Assembly (NCBI GenBank): GCA_019420325.1
Contig: JAHZHK010000046.1
Span: forward strand, 1 to 21,191
From: Coriobacteriaceae bacterium
Lineage (GTDB): Bacteria; Actinomycetota; Coriobacteriia; Coriobacteriales; UMGS124
Direction of reading: 5' to 3'
Length of the DNA: 21,191 nucleotides
Shown here piece after piece: positions 14,896-21,191 of this stretch. The position numbers and the translations under genes were made by a program. The notes under the pieces were generated by a model. It saw nothing but the letters and a program-made list of their open reading frames with translations. It was not told the origin of the DNA and did not search any database. How positions within the stretch are numbered: position 1 is the first letter of the stretch; every line of letters begins with the position of its first letter.

Positions 14896-16401
14896 TTATA
14901 TATGAACAAGCGATAATTGTATCAAGCAGGTCGTTTTATCGCTCCATGCCGCACGCTCATCCAGGCGAATTCCCCCAACCCACACACTGGAGACGCCCTG
15001 AGCAGCGCTTGGAAAGCTACGCACGACAGGAACCCAGGGCCTGTCGCGAGCGGGCACGCCCGCCTGGGGCAGCACGTCGCTCAAAAGCTTCGAGGCACCC
15101 AGGCCAAAAGGGCGCATGCGCTCGCCGGAACGGGGCGAGCCCACAGTGAGACAGCCCGTCGCACCTGGGGTGGAGCACCCACACACGGCACCGTCGACAA
15201 GGACGAAATCACGCCCCTCGCGCATCCCCTCGGCTTGCAGCTGGGCTGAACAGGCACGCGCCACCTCGGCCGCCGGGCGTCCCTGAAGGGGGACCTCTTG
15301 TGCCTCAAGCACAACCTCGCCCCACGTGACCCCGCCCGGCACGGGGAGCTCGACATCGGCGGGAGGGTCTGCCACATCGGGCCCCTGCATGACGAGGGCC
15401 CCCGCCTCCATGCGCACCTGCATCCCGCCAGGCAGGCTGCACGTACCCGACCCGCGTCGAGCAAGCGCGATTACGTCAAGGAGGTGAGCCGCCTCAAACC
15501 GCGCCTCGCGGGCTGCATGGCAGCCCAAGGCCTGCTCAAGGGCCATGCGTACGCAGCGGGGGGCAAGCGCCGGGTCTGCCTGGGCAAGCGCGCGCGCATC
15601 AAGCACGCAGCTCCCCTGCCGCGCAGGCAAGGCTGCGCGCGCGAACAGCTCGCGAGCCAGGCGCGCCAGCAGATCCTCCTCGCAGGTCAAAGCGTCGAGA
15701 GTGCGTCCGAGCGTCTTGCAAAACGCCGGGTTGCGTTCCTCGAAAGCAGGCACGATGTGATGGCGCACGTAGGAACGCGTGGCCTCATCGCCCGCGTTCG
15801 TCGAATCCTCGCGCCAGCCTATCCCCTGCTTGCGCAAGCCATCGCGCAGCTCCTCGCGCGTGCACTCGATGAGGGGCCGCACGACGATGCCGCGCGTGGG
15901 TCGCATGCCCACCAGGCCGGTGAGGCCCGAACCGGAAAGTGCGCGCATGAGGAAGGTCTCGGCGCGGTCGTCAGCCGTGTGCGCCACAAGAATGCGCGCC
16001 GCCTCTACGGCAAGACCTTGTGCCCGGGCGCGCTCGCCGGCCAGGCGCCAGGCGAGGTCGTAGCGCACCTGGCGGGCGGCCTCCTCCATGTTTGCCCCGG
16101 CCCTGACGAGCGCGGGAACATCGACGCGCTCCACCCGGCACGCAACCCCGAGCTCGGCGCACAGGTCGCGCACAAAGGCCTCGTCACCGTCGGACTCCTC
16201 CCCGCGCAGGCAATGGTTCACATGGAGCACGCACAGGTTGCCGCGCTCGAGCATGCGGGGGCCGCGACCGTCCATGGGGTCGACGGGAGCAGTCGCACAG
16301 CGCATGAGCAACGCCGTGGAGTCTGATCCCCCGCTCACCATCACAATGAACGGCGAGGCGGCCACAACCGGGGCCGGCACAGCGTTGAGGGCCTCGTACA
16401 C
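14896..16401 (-). CDS. tilS: tRNA(Ile)-lysidine synthase
   Basis: TilS attaches lysine to the wobble cytidine of the CAU-anticodon tRNA-Ile so that it reads AUA codons; it is normally essential. The 501-residue protein has the ATP-pyrophosphatase loop VSGGSDS (22-28), LHVNHCLRG, VAHTADDRAETFLMR and the GLVGM-RPLIECTREELR stretch of the catalytic domain. A TilS C-terminal domain follows with RMRPFGLGASKLLSDVL. The frame stays open further upstream. I chose the GTG at 16401 because AAAGGAG sits 5 nt before it and the protein then begins YEALNAV shortly before the P-loop strand; longer versions lack a ribosome site. The gene heads the tilS-hpt-ftsH operon. A TACAAT -10-like box at 16438-16443 may start it. 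Confidence 0.94.
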   Translation of the reverse strand: MYEALNAVPAPVVAASPFIVMVSGGSDSTALLMRCATAPVDPMDGRGPRMLERGNLCVLHVNHCLRGEESDGDEAFVRDLCAELGVACRVERVDVPALVRAGANMEEAARQVRYDLAWRLAGERARAQGLAVEAARILVAHTADDRAETFLMRALSGSGLTGLVGMRPTRGIVVRPLIECTREELRDGLRKQGIGWREDSTNAGDEATRSYVRHHIVPAFEERNPAFCKTLGRTLDALTCEEDLLARLARELFARAALPARQGSCVLDARALAQADPALAPRCVRMALEQALGCHAAREARFEAAHLLDVIALARRGSGTCSLPGGMQVRMEAGALVMQGPDVADPPADVELPVPGGVTWGEVVLEAQEVPLQGRPAAEVARACSAQLQAEGMREGRDFVLVDGAVCGCSTPGATGCLTVGSPRSGERMRPFGLGASKLLSDVLPQAGVPARDRPWVPVVRSFPSAAQGVSSVWVGGIRLDERAAWSDKTTCLIQLSLVHI

Positions 16402-16437
16402 ATGCGCTCCTTTCACAGTGATATTGCGAACTCGGCG

Positions 16438-16443
16438 ATTGTA
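16438..16443 (-). promoter_or_regulatory. Candidate -10 box for the tilS operon
   Basis: TACAAT on the minus strand matches five of six bases of the sigma-70 -10 consensus and would place the transcript start about 30 nt before the tilS GTG. The -35 region falls inside the adjacent GC-rich hairpin and shows no TTGACA-like hexamer, so this is only a candidate. Confidence 0.4.
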
Positions 16444-16453
16444 CCCCCGAAAC

Positions 16454-16492
16454 GCCAGCGCCCCGCCGGGCAAAGCTCGACGGGGCGCTGGC
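16454..16492 (-). terminator. GC-rich hairpin between hsp20 and tilS
   Basis: A 12-bp perfect stem pairs GCCAGCGCCCCG (16454-16465) with CGGGGCGCTGGC (16481-16492) around 15 nt. On the minus strand it is followed by GTTTCGG, so the T-tail is weak. Its position, after hsp20 and the structured repeats but before tilS, suggests it ends the hsp20 transcript. It could also act as an attenuator if the two genes are co-transcribed. Confidence 0.6.
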
Positions 16493-16536
16493 TAGGAAAG
16501 GAAGGGAGGACAAAGTTGGTGCCATCTAAGCACTCA

Positions 16537-16745
16537 GCGGACGAGGTTCCGCCGCTCACCAAAACGCGGGTTCTCACGCGCAAGGCGCACGGAGCCGATG
16601 TGTACTGGAGTACATGAGGCTCCGTGGAACGCAGCGCGTGAGGTTCCGCAGCTCACTAAAAGCAGGTTCTCGTCCGCAAGGCGTCGGGAGGCGACGTGTA
16701 CTTGAGTACTCTAGCCTCCCGAGAACGCAGCGGACGAGGTTCTGC
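16537..16745. repeat. Tandem covarying hairpin elements (two full 84-nt copies and one remnant arm)
   Basis: Copy A spans 16566-16649 and copy B 16662-16745, both exactly 84 nt, 96 nt apart start to start. Each folds as a 4-bp outer stem, a GTT/GTT internal loop, a 9-bp stem, an asymmetric loop AAGGCG/GAACGCA, a second 9-bp stem and a 21-nt apex built on GTGTACTNGAGTAC. The loops are identical between copies, while the stems differ at eight positions, all compensated on the partner arm. For example, CTCACGCGC/GCGCGTGAG in A is CTCGTCCGC/GCGGACGAG in B. A lone right arm, GCGGACGAG plus GTTCCGC, at 16537-16552 looks like the end of a deleted third copy. Copies are separated by GCTCACTAAAA-type spacers. 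Either strand could carry the functional form. The element lies in the 3' region of hsp20. Confidence 0.85.
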
Positions 16746-16751
16746 ATCCAC

Positions 16752-17174
16752 CTACCCGATGGTGACCTTGGTGACGTTGGCGTTCTGGAGCCGCTTAGGC
16801 ACATTCACGGTCAGCACGCCGTCCTTGAGCACGGCGGTCAGGCCGGCGGTGTCGGCATCCTTGAGGTAGACACCACGGGTGGCATGGAACGCGGAGGTCT
16901 CACGCAGGACATAGTTGCGCTTCTCAACGTCCTCAGAGTCCTTGTGGTCGATGTCGATGACAAGGCGGCCGGCATTGAGCTCAACGTCGATCTCCTCGCG
17001 GGCGACACCGGGGACATGGGCCTCAACGATGTAGCCGTCGGGGTTCTCCTGAACGTCCATCTTGAAGGCGTTGGGAGTCTCGGGATAGCGCTGCTCGAAG
17101 TTAGCGAGATCGTTGATGGCGTCGAACCAGTTGTTCAAAGCGTTCACGCGACCATAAGGAAGAATAGCAGCCAT
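16752..17174 (-). CDS. hsp20: Small heat-shock protein (Hsp20/alpha-crystallin family)
   Basis: A 140-residue ATP-independent holdase chaperone that binds unfolding proteins in the cytoplasm. The alpha-crystallin domain (about 35-130) shows YIVEAHVPGVAREEIDVEL, the LVIDIDHK strand, FHATRGVYL and the late hallmark AVLKDGVLTVNVPK, with a short N-terminal arm (PYGRVNALNNWFDAI) as in many actinobacterial and clostridial members. Length is normal. The ATG at 17174 has AAAGGAGG 9 nt upstream. The gene is transcribed alone. Upstream there is an AT-rich stretch with an inverted repeat TTCCTT-N5-AAGGAA (17282-17298). No CIRCE element was found, and no complete HAIR (HspR) site of the form CTTGAGT-N7-ACTCAAG. 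Confidence 0.94.
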   Translation of the reverse strand: MAAILPYGRVNALNNWFDAINDLANFEQRYPETPNAFKMDVQENPDGYIVEAHVPGVAREEIDVELNAGRLVIDIDHKDSEDVEKRNYVLRETSAFHATRGVYLKDADTAGLTAVLKDGVLTVNVPKRLQNANVTKVTIG

Positions 17175-17399
17175 GATGAACAGCCTCCTTTTGTGCGGGG
17201 GTTCGGACCCGCTTGGTTTTATTGCTGACTGTTCTATTCCACCCGTGAGAACCTATAAACAGGATTGTCTTATCTTCTCAGTTCCTTCACATAAGGAAAT
17301 CTAAGCCTATCATTGTTAAGTTTTGCAAGCCGCTCAAGAAACGGTATAGTAGGCACAACCCGGGCGCAGACGGCGCCCCCATGCAGCAAGGATGCGCCT
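17175..17399. promoter_or_regulatory. Divergent promoter region of hsp20 and the small membrane protein gene
   Basis: This AT-rich 225-nt gap serves both genes. For the rightward gene there is a sigma-70-like pair: TTGCAA (17323-17328), 16 nt, TATAGT (17345-17350), about 50 nt before the TTG start. For hsp20 no certain promoter was picked, although several TATA-like stretches occur at 17215-17280. An inverted repeat TTCCTT/AAGGAA (17282-17287 and 17293-17298) lies between the two and is a possible operator. Confidence 0.5.
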
Positions 17400-17726
17400 T
17401 TGGATTACAAGAACTTCGGGCGAGGCCGAGACCAAATCGCCCTTGACGAGCATGATGAGCAGGCATATCAGCAGGCATACGGCCGTGCGACGAGCACGCC
17501 GGGCGTCTCAGACTCTGTGCCGGGCATACGTCCCGCCCATCCCCTGCCCAGCTATCGCTCCAACAGGCTCGACTACGATCGCTATCTAGAGCGTCCGCGC
17601 GACAAGTTTCAGATTTTCTCCGCACAAAATCGCAGGCGCAAGGCGCGCGCCATTGCCTCGAGTGTCGCACTCGGTCTTTTCGTGGTGGCATGCATCGTGG
17701 CCATCATCGTCCTGCTTACACGCTGA
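17400..17726 (+). CDS. Small single-pass membrane protein of unknown function
   Basis: A protein of about 108 residues that I do not recognise. Roughly the first 75 residues are hydrophilic, rich in Asp, Arg, Tyr and Gln (opening DYKNFGRGRDQIALDEHDEQ). A basic patch, NRRRKAR, then precedes one strong C-terminal transmembrane helix (SSVALGLFVVACIVAIIVLL) with only a Thr-Arg tail. The positive patch before the helix predicts a cytoplasmic N-terminus and a tail-anchor-like topology. I chose the TTG at 17400 because AAGGA (17388-17392) lies 7-8 nt upstream and a good promoter sits 50 nt further back. The open frame itself begins earlier (17313) but without a ribosome site, and that start would fall inside the promoter. 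No enzymatic motif is visible. Confidence 0.7.
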   Translation: MDYKNFGRGRDQIALDEHDEQAYQQAYGRATSTPGVSDSVPGIRPAHPLPSYRSNRLDYDRYLERPRDKFQIFSAQNRRRKARAIASSVALGLFVVACIVAIIVLLTR

Positions 17727-17760
17727 CGCCCGCAGCCGGCACATCCAGCCACGGGCGTCA
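17724..17760. terminator. Hairpin between the small membrane protein gene and nadE
   Basis: TGACGCCCG (17724-17732) pairs with CGGGCGTCA (17752-17760), a 9-bp stem with a 19-nt loop. It overlaps the stop codon of the rightward gene and lies 27 nt past the nadE stop, between two convergent genes. Neither side has a T-run, so termination efficiency is uncertain. It may still act as a bidirectional 3' end or a stabilising hairpin. Confidence 0.45.
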
Positions 17761-17786
17761 ATGCTCACTAGTATAGCTTTTACCTG

Positions 17787-19664
17787 CTAATTCTTTGAGA
17801 ACATAGGGAATCCGAAGCAGTCGTCCATCTCGCCTGCCTGACCAGACGCAAGCGCGGAAAACGTGACGTCGGCCACTGCGGTGGGCAGCTGGTTGCTGCG
17901 CACGGCACCCGTCTGGAGCATGGCATCGAGCGCCTCGTCCACATCGGGGCGCGCCTCGAGGTCGTCGCAGTCCACATCCCCAAAATCACACCAGCGATCA
18001 AGACCCGGCTCGTCGGCATCGCGCTCGCTTGCATGGTCGCGCCAGCCGTTCACGACAGGCCAGCCCCTGTCCGCGAAGCAGCGCATGGTAACGACAGGCC
18101 CCATGGGCTCCTGGCGACGCTTGTATTCAGCGTTTGCGCAGGTCGTGAGCACCTTGTCCACCACGTCGGCCGGCATACCCGCCTGTACCGCGTCGCACGC
18201 GTCCAGGCCGCGGTCCACATGCATGGTGAGCACCTGGTCAATCTGTTCGTAGGTGGCACCGAAGGACCCTTCGTCGGTCTGATTCTCGCTCAGCTCGGCC
18301 GAAGGGGGCTTGACCAGCACGTTTTCGGGAATGACCTCGAAAGGGCTGCAGGCGTTGCGCCAGCGGGCAAGCTCGTACACGCGGCCCTTGTACACGTCGG
18401 CCAAGGGAGCGTACGCACCCACCGTGTCGCCGTAAAGCGTGGAGTACCCCATGCCCGACTCCGACTTATTGCCCGTGTTGAGGACAAGCGCACCCCAGGC
18501 GTTCGACAGGCTCATGAGCACGCACCCACGCAGGCGCGCCTGGAGGTTCTCTCGGCCGACGCCCTCAAACACACCGCCCAAAACCTGGGCAATCCCCTCA
18601 TCGGCAACCGCGAACATATCTTTAATAGGCACGGTGCACGTCTTGATGCTCAGGTTTGCGGCAAGTGCCTCCGCGTCATCGACGGAGCTTGCGCTGGAGT
18701 AAGGCCCGGGCATGAGGACGCCGCGCACGTGCTCGCAACCAAGGGCGTCCACGGCCAGGGCCGCCACCACACTGGAGTCGATGCCACCCGAAAGCCCCAC
18801 GACCACGTCGGAGAAACCGCTCTTACGCACGTAATCGCGCACGGAAACGACAAGGGCGCGGTAGAGATAGGCCGTCCACTGGTCGTCGCTGATCGACTCG
18901 ATCTCGTCGACGCGGCGCCCCACAAACTGCCCCGCAGCACAAGGGAGCTGCTCGTCGCCCGAGTCGTCGACGTCGAAGACGGAGATACCCTCCTCGAAGA
19001 TGGGGCACGAGGCAACGATGACACCGTCGGGGTCGGCCGCGAAACTGCCGCCGGCGAGCACCACGTCGTCGTAGGCGCCCACGCCTTGCACGAAGGCCAT
19101 CCAGCACGGCGACTCGGCAATCAGCGAGCTCAGCACTCCCTCGCCCAGGCCGAACACGCCTAGCGAGGATGCGTCGTCACGGCAGAAGGGCATGGGCGAC
19201 ATGGCAAGCATCACGTCGCACGGTACATCTTGGGCGCTCGCCGAAGGCGAACCGGCAACAAAGAGCAGGTCGACGCCACCCCAGGAAAGCGTGACGGGGG
19301 CGCTGGAAACGCCGTCGTACTCAATGGCAGACGTATAGGCCTCGCGGCGACGCAGCGGGCAGACGTCTCCCGCATCGCATAGGAAGAACTCCGTGTATGC
19401 GTCCTGCGAGTCGAGCATATAGGCGGGCACCACGCAGGCCACCGGCGTACGTGCCGCCAGGTCGTAGAGCGCGTCGATAAGGTCGAGCTGGTAGGCGCGG
19501 TGCTCGACCAGGCCCTGCGGGTAGGCACCCGACATCACCGTGGCAGGAAACACCACGAAATCGGCCTGGGCGGCCAAGGCCTGGCGCGCACTCGAGAGCA
19601 TGCGCTCAACGGTCTGCGAGAACTTGCCTGGGTTGGAATTCACCTGTGCAATCGCTATCTTCAT
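17787..19664 (-). CDS. nadE: NAD+ synthetase, two-domain type with degenerate glutaminase domain
   Basis: NadE makes NAD+ from deamido-NAD+, ATP and a nitrogen donor in the cytoplasm. The 625-residue product has an N-terminal nitrilase-fold domain (about 1-250) and a synthetase domain with the P-loop VVGLSGGIDSSVVAAL (289-304), ENLQARLRG (372-380), NTGNKSESGMGYSTLYGD (396-413) and KPPSAELSENQTDEGS (452-467). Those synthetase motifs are intact. In the nitrilase half, the usual FPE glutamate is FPA (39-41), and the usual ICED cysteine segment aligns to FVAGSP (135-140). The LPNYGVFDE lysine block is not recognisable (RRREAYTSAIEYDG, 105-118). Glutamine use therefore looks lost, leaving ammonia as the probable donor (inference). 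About 80 extra residues follow the synthetase core. The ATG has GGGAGAGG 6 nt upstream. Confidence 0.9.
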   Translation of the reverse strand: MKIAIAQVNSNPGKFSQTVERMLSSARQALAAQADFVVFPATVMSGAYPQGLVEHRAYQLDLIDALYDLAARTPVACVVPAYMLDSQDAYTEFFLCDAGDVCPLRRREAYTSAIEYDGVSSAPVTLSWGGVDLLFVAGSPSASAQDVPCDVMLAMSPMPFCRDDASSLGVFGLGEGVLSSLIAESPCWMAFVQGVGAYDDVVLAGGSFAADPDGVIVASCPIFEEGISVFDVDDSGDEQLPCAAGQFVGRRVDEIESISDDQWTAYLYRALVVSVRDYVRKSGFSDVVVGLSGGIDSSVVAALAVDALGCEHVRGVLMPGPYSSASSVDDAEALAANLSIKTCTVPIKDMFAVADEGIAQVLGGVFEGVGRENLQARLRGCVLMSLSNAWGALVLNTGNKSESGMGYSTLYGDTVGAYAPLADVYKGRVYELARWRNACSPFEVIPENVLVKPPSAELSENQTDEGSFGATYEQIDQVLTMHVDRGLDACDAVQAGMPADVVDKVLTTCANAEYKRRQEPMGPVVTMRCFADRGWPVVNGWRDHASERDADEPGLDRWCDFGDVDCDDLEARPDVDEALDAMLQTGAVRSNQLPTAVADVTFSALASGQAGEMDDCFGFPMFSKN

Positions 19665-19811
19665 AGGGCACCTCTCCCGACGTTGGGATGCTAAAAGAAT
19701 CGTTTGTGTACAGGTTAGACGCATCTGCGTTGCAATGCTGTGAATATACGGCACGCACGCAACAACCAGACGTACCATATCCGCCACAACCGCCACCGGC
19801 AAAGGAGCCCC
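19665..19811. promoter_or_regulatory. Divergent region between nadE and the GNAT gene
   Basis: This 147-nt gap should hold both promoters. A 12-bp inverted repeat, ACGCATCTGCGT (19719-19730), lies in it and is a candidate operator. On the nadE strand TTGCAA lies just upstream of this repeat and a poor -10 (TGTACA) follows after 17 nt. No better promoter was found. AAAGGAG at 19801-19807 is the ribosome site of the rightward gene. Confidence 0.3.
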
Positions 19812-20396
19812 ATGAGCGTCACACTTCGCGTAGCCTGTACACAAGACGCACCCGCCTTGCTTGCCATTTACGCGCCCTACGTGCGCGACACCTTCATCAC
19901 CTTCGAGTACGACGTGCCGGATGTGGCAGAATTCGCCGAGCGCATAGGCGCCACGCTGCAGCGCTATCCCTACATCGTCGCCTGCGGGGAAGACGGCACA
20001 CCGCTCGGCTATGCCTACCTGGGCGTTTTTCATGCACGACAGGCCTACGACTGGACAGCCGAGACCTCCATCTACGTAGACCGCACGGCGCGGGGCATGC
20101 ATGTGGGAACACTTTTGCACGAGGCGCTCGAGCAGGCGGCACGCCTGCAGGGCCTCACGAACCTCGAAGCCTGCATCGCCTATCCCGACGAGGGAGGATC
20201 CGTAGGTTTCCACGAGCGCATGGGCTACCGCATGGTGGGGCGCTTCGAGGCGTGCGGCTACAAGTTGGGCGCCTGGCGCGACATGGTGTGGATGGAGAAG
20301 CACATTGCACCGCATAGCGAAACGCCTGCACCCGTGACATTGTTTCCCCAGGTACAGGCGCAAGTTGAGCAAATGTTGAAAGAGCTTTCCCGCTAA
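19812..20396 (+). CDS. GNAT-family N-acetyltransferase (phosphinothricin acetyltransferase-like)
   Basis: A 194-residue cytoplasmic acetyl-CoA-dependent acetyltransferase. The family pattern is that of the PAT/YncA branch: IYAPYVRDTFITFEYDVPD near the N-terminus (19-37), then ETSIYVDRTARGMHVGTLL (84-102) covering the acetyl-CoA pyrophosphate loop. LEACIAYPDEGGSVGFHERMG (118-138) and GYKLGAWRDMVWMEK (149-163) follow. In relatives these enzymes acetylate phosphinothricin or methionine sulfone-type amino acids, but the natural substrate here is unknown. About 30 residues after the core (164-194) are an unrecognised tail. The frame opens earlier, but AAAGGAG (19801-19807) points to the ATG at 19812. 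It is divergent from nadE and ends 3 nt before the converging LCP gene, with no terminator between. Confidence 0.9.
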   Translation: MSVTLRVACTQDAPALLAIYAPYVRDTFITFEYDVPDVAEFAERIGATLQRYPYIVACGEDGTPLGYAYLGVFHARQAYDWTAETSIYVDRTARGMHVGTLLHEALEQAARLQGLTNLEACIAYPDEGGSVGFHERMGYRMVGRFEACGYKLGAWRDMVWMEKHIAPHSETPAPVTLFPQVQAQVEQMLKELSR

Positions 20397-20399
20397 GCT

Positions 20400-21191
20400 C
20401 TACTTTACGTCGGCACCGACCGCAACCATGACGTCGGCGCCCTCGGTGAGCATCCATTCCTCGCCGGCGTCGATGGCCGTGGCGCCCAGCAGCGTGGCGA
20501 CCTGCGAGGCGATGGAGGCCATCGAGTCGTACTCGTAGATGACCTGCGTCGTGGAAAGCGACAACGTGGATGCGCCTGCGTTCCAAGCGCTGAGTCCTGC
20601 GTCGGTGAGAGTAGACACGACCTTGTCGATCGCCTCGGCGCTGCAACCACAACCACGCACCGACACCGAGATGCCGGCAAACGCCGGGTTCCTTGCCACC
20701 GTGGACGCATTTGCGCTGCTCGTGGCGGCATCGGCGCTGTTGATGTCGTTGGTCACCGAGACGTAGTCGCTGTCCACCGGCGGTCTCTCGCCCGCATCGA
20801 CCGCCGCCATGATCTCGTGCCAGCGCTCGTCGTCGTTGTACTCGTACCAGACGCCGTTCACGTACTCGGAGTCGGTGGGGTTCATCGTGGAGTACACGCC
20901 GTTGGCGGTGTCGATGCCGCGCATGGCAAGAGCCAGGTTGACAATCTGGTCGAGCGTGAGGTCGGTCGTGACGTAATCCACCACGGTGTTGATGACGTTG
21001 ACCATCTCCACAGGGGTGGCGCTCATGAGCTTCTTGAGGCAGGCGTCAATGAAAAGGCGCTGGTTGGCGGCGCGGTAGCGGTCGCCGTCGCCGATGTTGT
21101 CGTAGGCGTGGCGCGAGCGGGTAAAGAGCTCCGCCTTCGCGCCGTCAAGCACCTGCGGGCCCGCATCGAGGTGGCCTCCGTTGATGTGACC
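20400..21191 (-). CDS. LytR-CpsA-Psr (LCP) family cell-wall ligase, C-terminal part
   Basis: LCP proteins transfer glycopolymers from lipid carriers to peptidoglycan on the outer face of the membrane. The visible 263 residues start inside the catalytic domain: GHINGGHLDAGPQVLDG, then LFTRSRHAYDN (22-32) and GDGDRYRAANQRLF (34-47). The last block corresponds to the family's arginine-containing GDxxRxxRQ block that contacts the polyprenyl pyrophosphate. A linker rich in Ala, Ser and Thr leads into a LytR_C-type domain (about 165-263). There the usual NGTG-like turn is replaced by RGCGCS, with two cysteines close together. The N-terminus with the membrane anchor lies beyond the right edge, so the start is not visible. 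The TAG stop nearly meets the GNAT stop from the other strand. Confidence 0.88.
   Translation of the reverse strand, partial: GHINGGHLDAGPQVLDGAKAELFTRSRHAYDNIGDGDRYRAANQRLFIDACLKKLMSATPVEMVNVINTVVDYVTTDLTLDQIVNLALAMRGIDTANGVYSTMNPTDSEYVNGVWYEYNDDERWHEIMAAVDAGERPPVDSDYVSVTNDINSADAATSSANASTVARNPAFAGISVSVRGCGCSAEAIDKVVSTLTDAGLSAWNAGASTLSLSTTQVIYEYDSMASIASQVATLLGATAIDAGEEWMLTEGADVMVAVGADVK

Noticed and set aside
11959..14916. A 985-codon open frame on the plus strand covering ftsH and hpt
   Set aside because: It is antisense to two confidently identified genes, its product is a low-complexity mix rich in Gly, Leu, His, Val and Asp with no domain, and it has no proper ribosome site. GC-rich coding DNA often leaves such antisense frames open.
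16690..16715. TACTTGAGTACT in the repeat apex as an HspR (HAIR) operator
   Set aside because: The HAIR consensus is CTTGAGT-N7-ACTCAAG. Here the arms abut as GTACTTGAGTAC, and the site lies downstream of hsp20 rather than in its promoter.
16537..16745. The tandem hairpins as a CRISPR array
   Set aside because: There are only two full copies of an 84-nt self-complementary unit, separated by similar 12-nt spacers. CRISPR repeats are short and near-identical with unique spacers, and no cas gene is nearby.
19665..20372. Longer N-terminus for NadE (open frame back to 20372)
   Set aside because: The extra residues are antisense to the GNAT gene. The family-typical start MKIAIAQVN with a ribosome site is at 19664.

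Overview
The window looks like chromosome of an anaerobic, fairly GC-rich actinomycete of the class Coriobacteriia, most likely an Eggerthellales-type gut anaerobe. This is inferred from several things together: a class III (oxygen-sensitive) ribonucleotide reductase, a menaquinone prenyltransferase, several twin-arginine-exported fumarate-reductase-like flavoproteins, a LuxR regulator fused to a large membrane domain (a type expanded in that group), and the tilS-hpt-ftsH order common in actinobacteria. No tRNA, rRNA, CRISPR array or insertion sequence was recognised.

Left part (1-5510). A leftward nrdD runs off the left edge; tandem NrdR-like boxes lie upstream of it. menA runs rightward from there. 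Immediately behind menA, on the opposite strand, is a decayed flavoprotein gene. It has lost its Tat leader, about 110 internal codons and its C-terminus. A complete Tat-exported flavoprotein with a fumarate-reductase-like active site follows (3575-5431) and ends in a strong terminator.

Middle part (5508-11797). This is a regulatory and respiratory block. It holds a membrane-LuxR regulator in visibly less GC-rich DNA, a second Tat flavoprotein with a C-terminal FMN domain and an altered active site, a sensor kinase directly upstream of that flavoprotein on the same strand, and an OmpR-type response regulator transcribed away from the kinase. The likely reading is that MenA supplies quinone for anaerobic respiration, exported flavoenzymes reduce organic acceptors outside the cytoplasm, and the LuxR protein and two-component pair decide which enzyme is made.

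Right part (11900-21191). This is mostly housekeeping. A leftward tilS-hpt-ftsH operon ends in a terminator. Upstream of it lies a small heat-shock protein gene, separated from tilS by two 84-nt structured repeats. The two copies differ at eight paired positions, and every change is compensated on the partner strand. Next come a small unknown membrane protein, a NAD synthetase whose glutaminase half seems to have lost its catalytic residues, a GNAT acetyltransferase, and the C-terminal part of an LCP cell-wall ligase running off the right edge.

The most promising undescribed item is the covarying tandem element at 16537-16745. Next are the NAD synthetase with the apparently dead glutaminase domain and the set of divergent flavoreductases with their dedicated regulators. 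All family calls come from reading motifs by eye; no database search was run.
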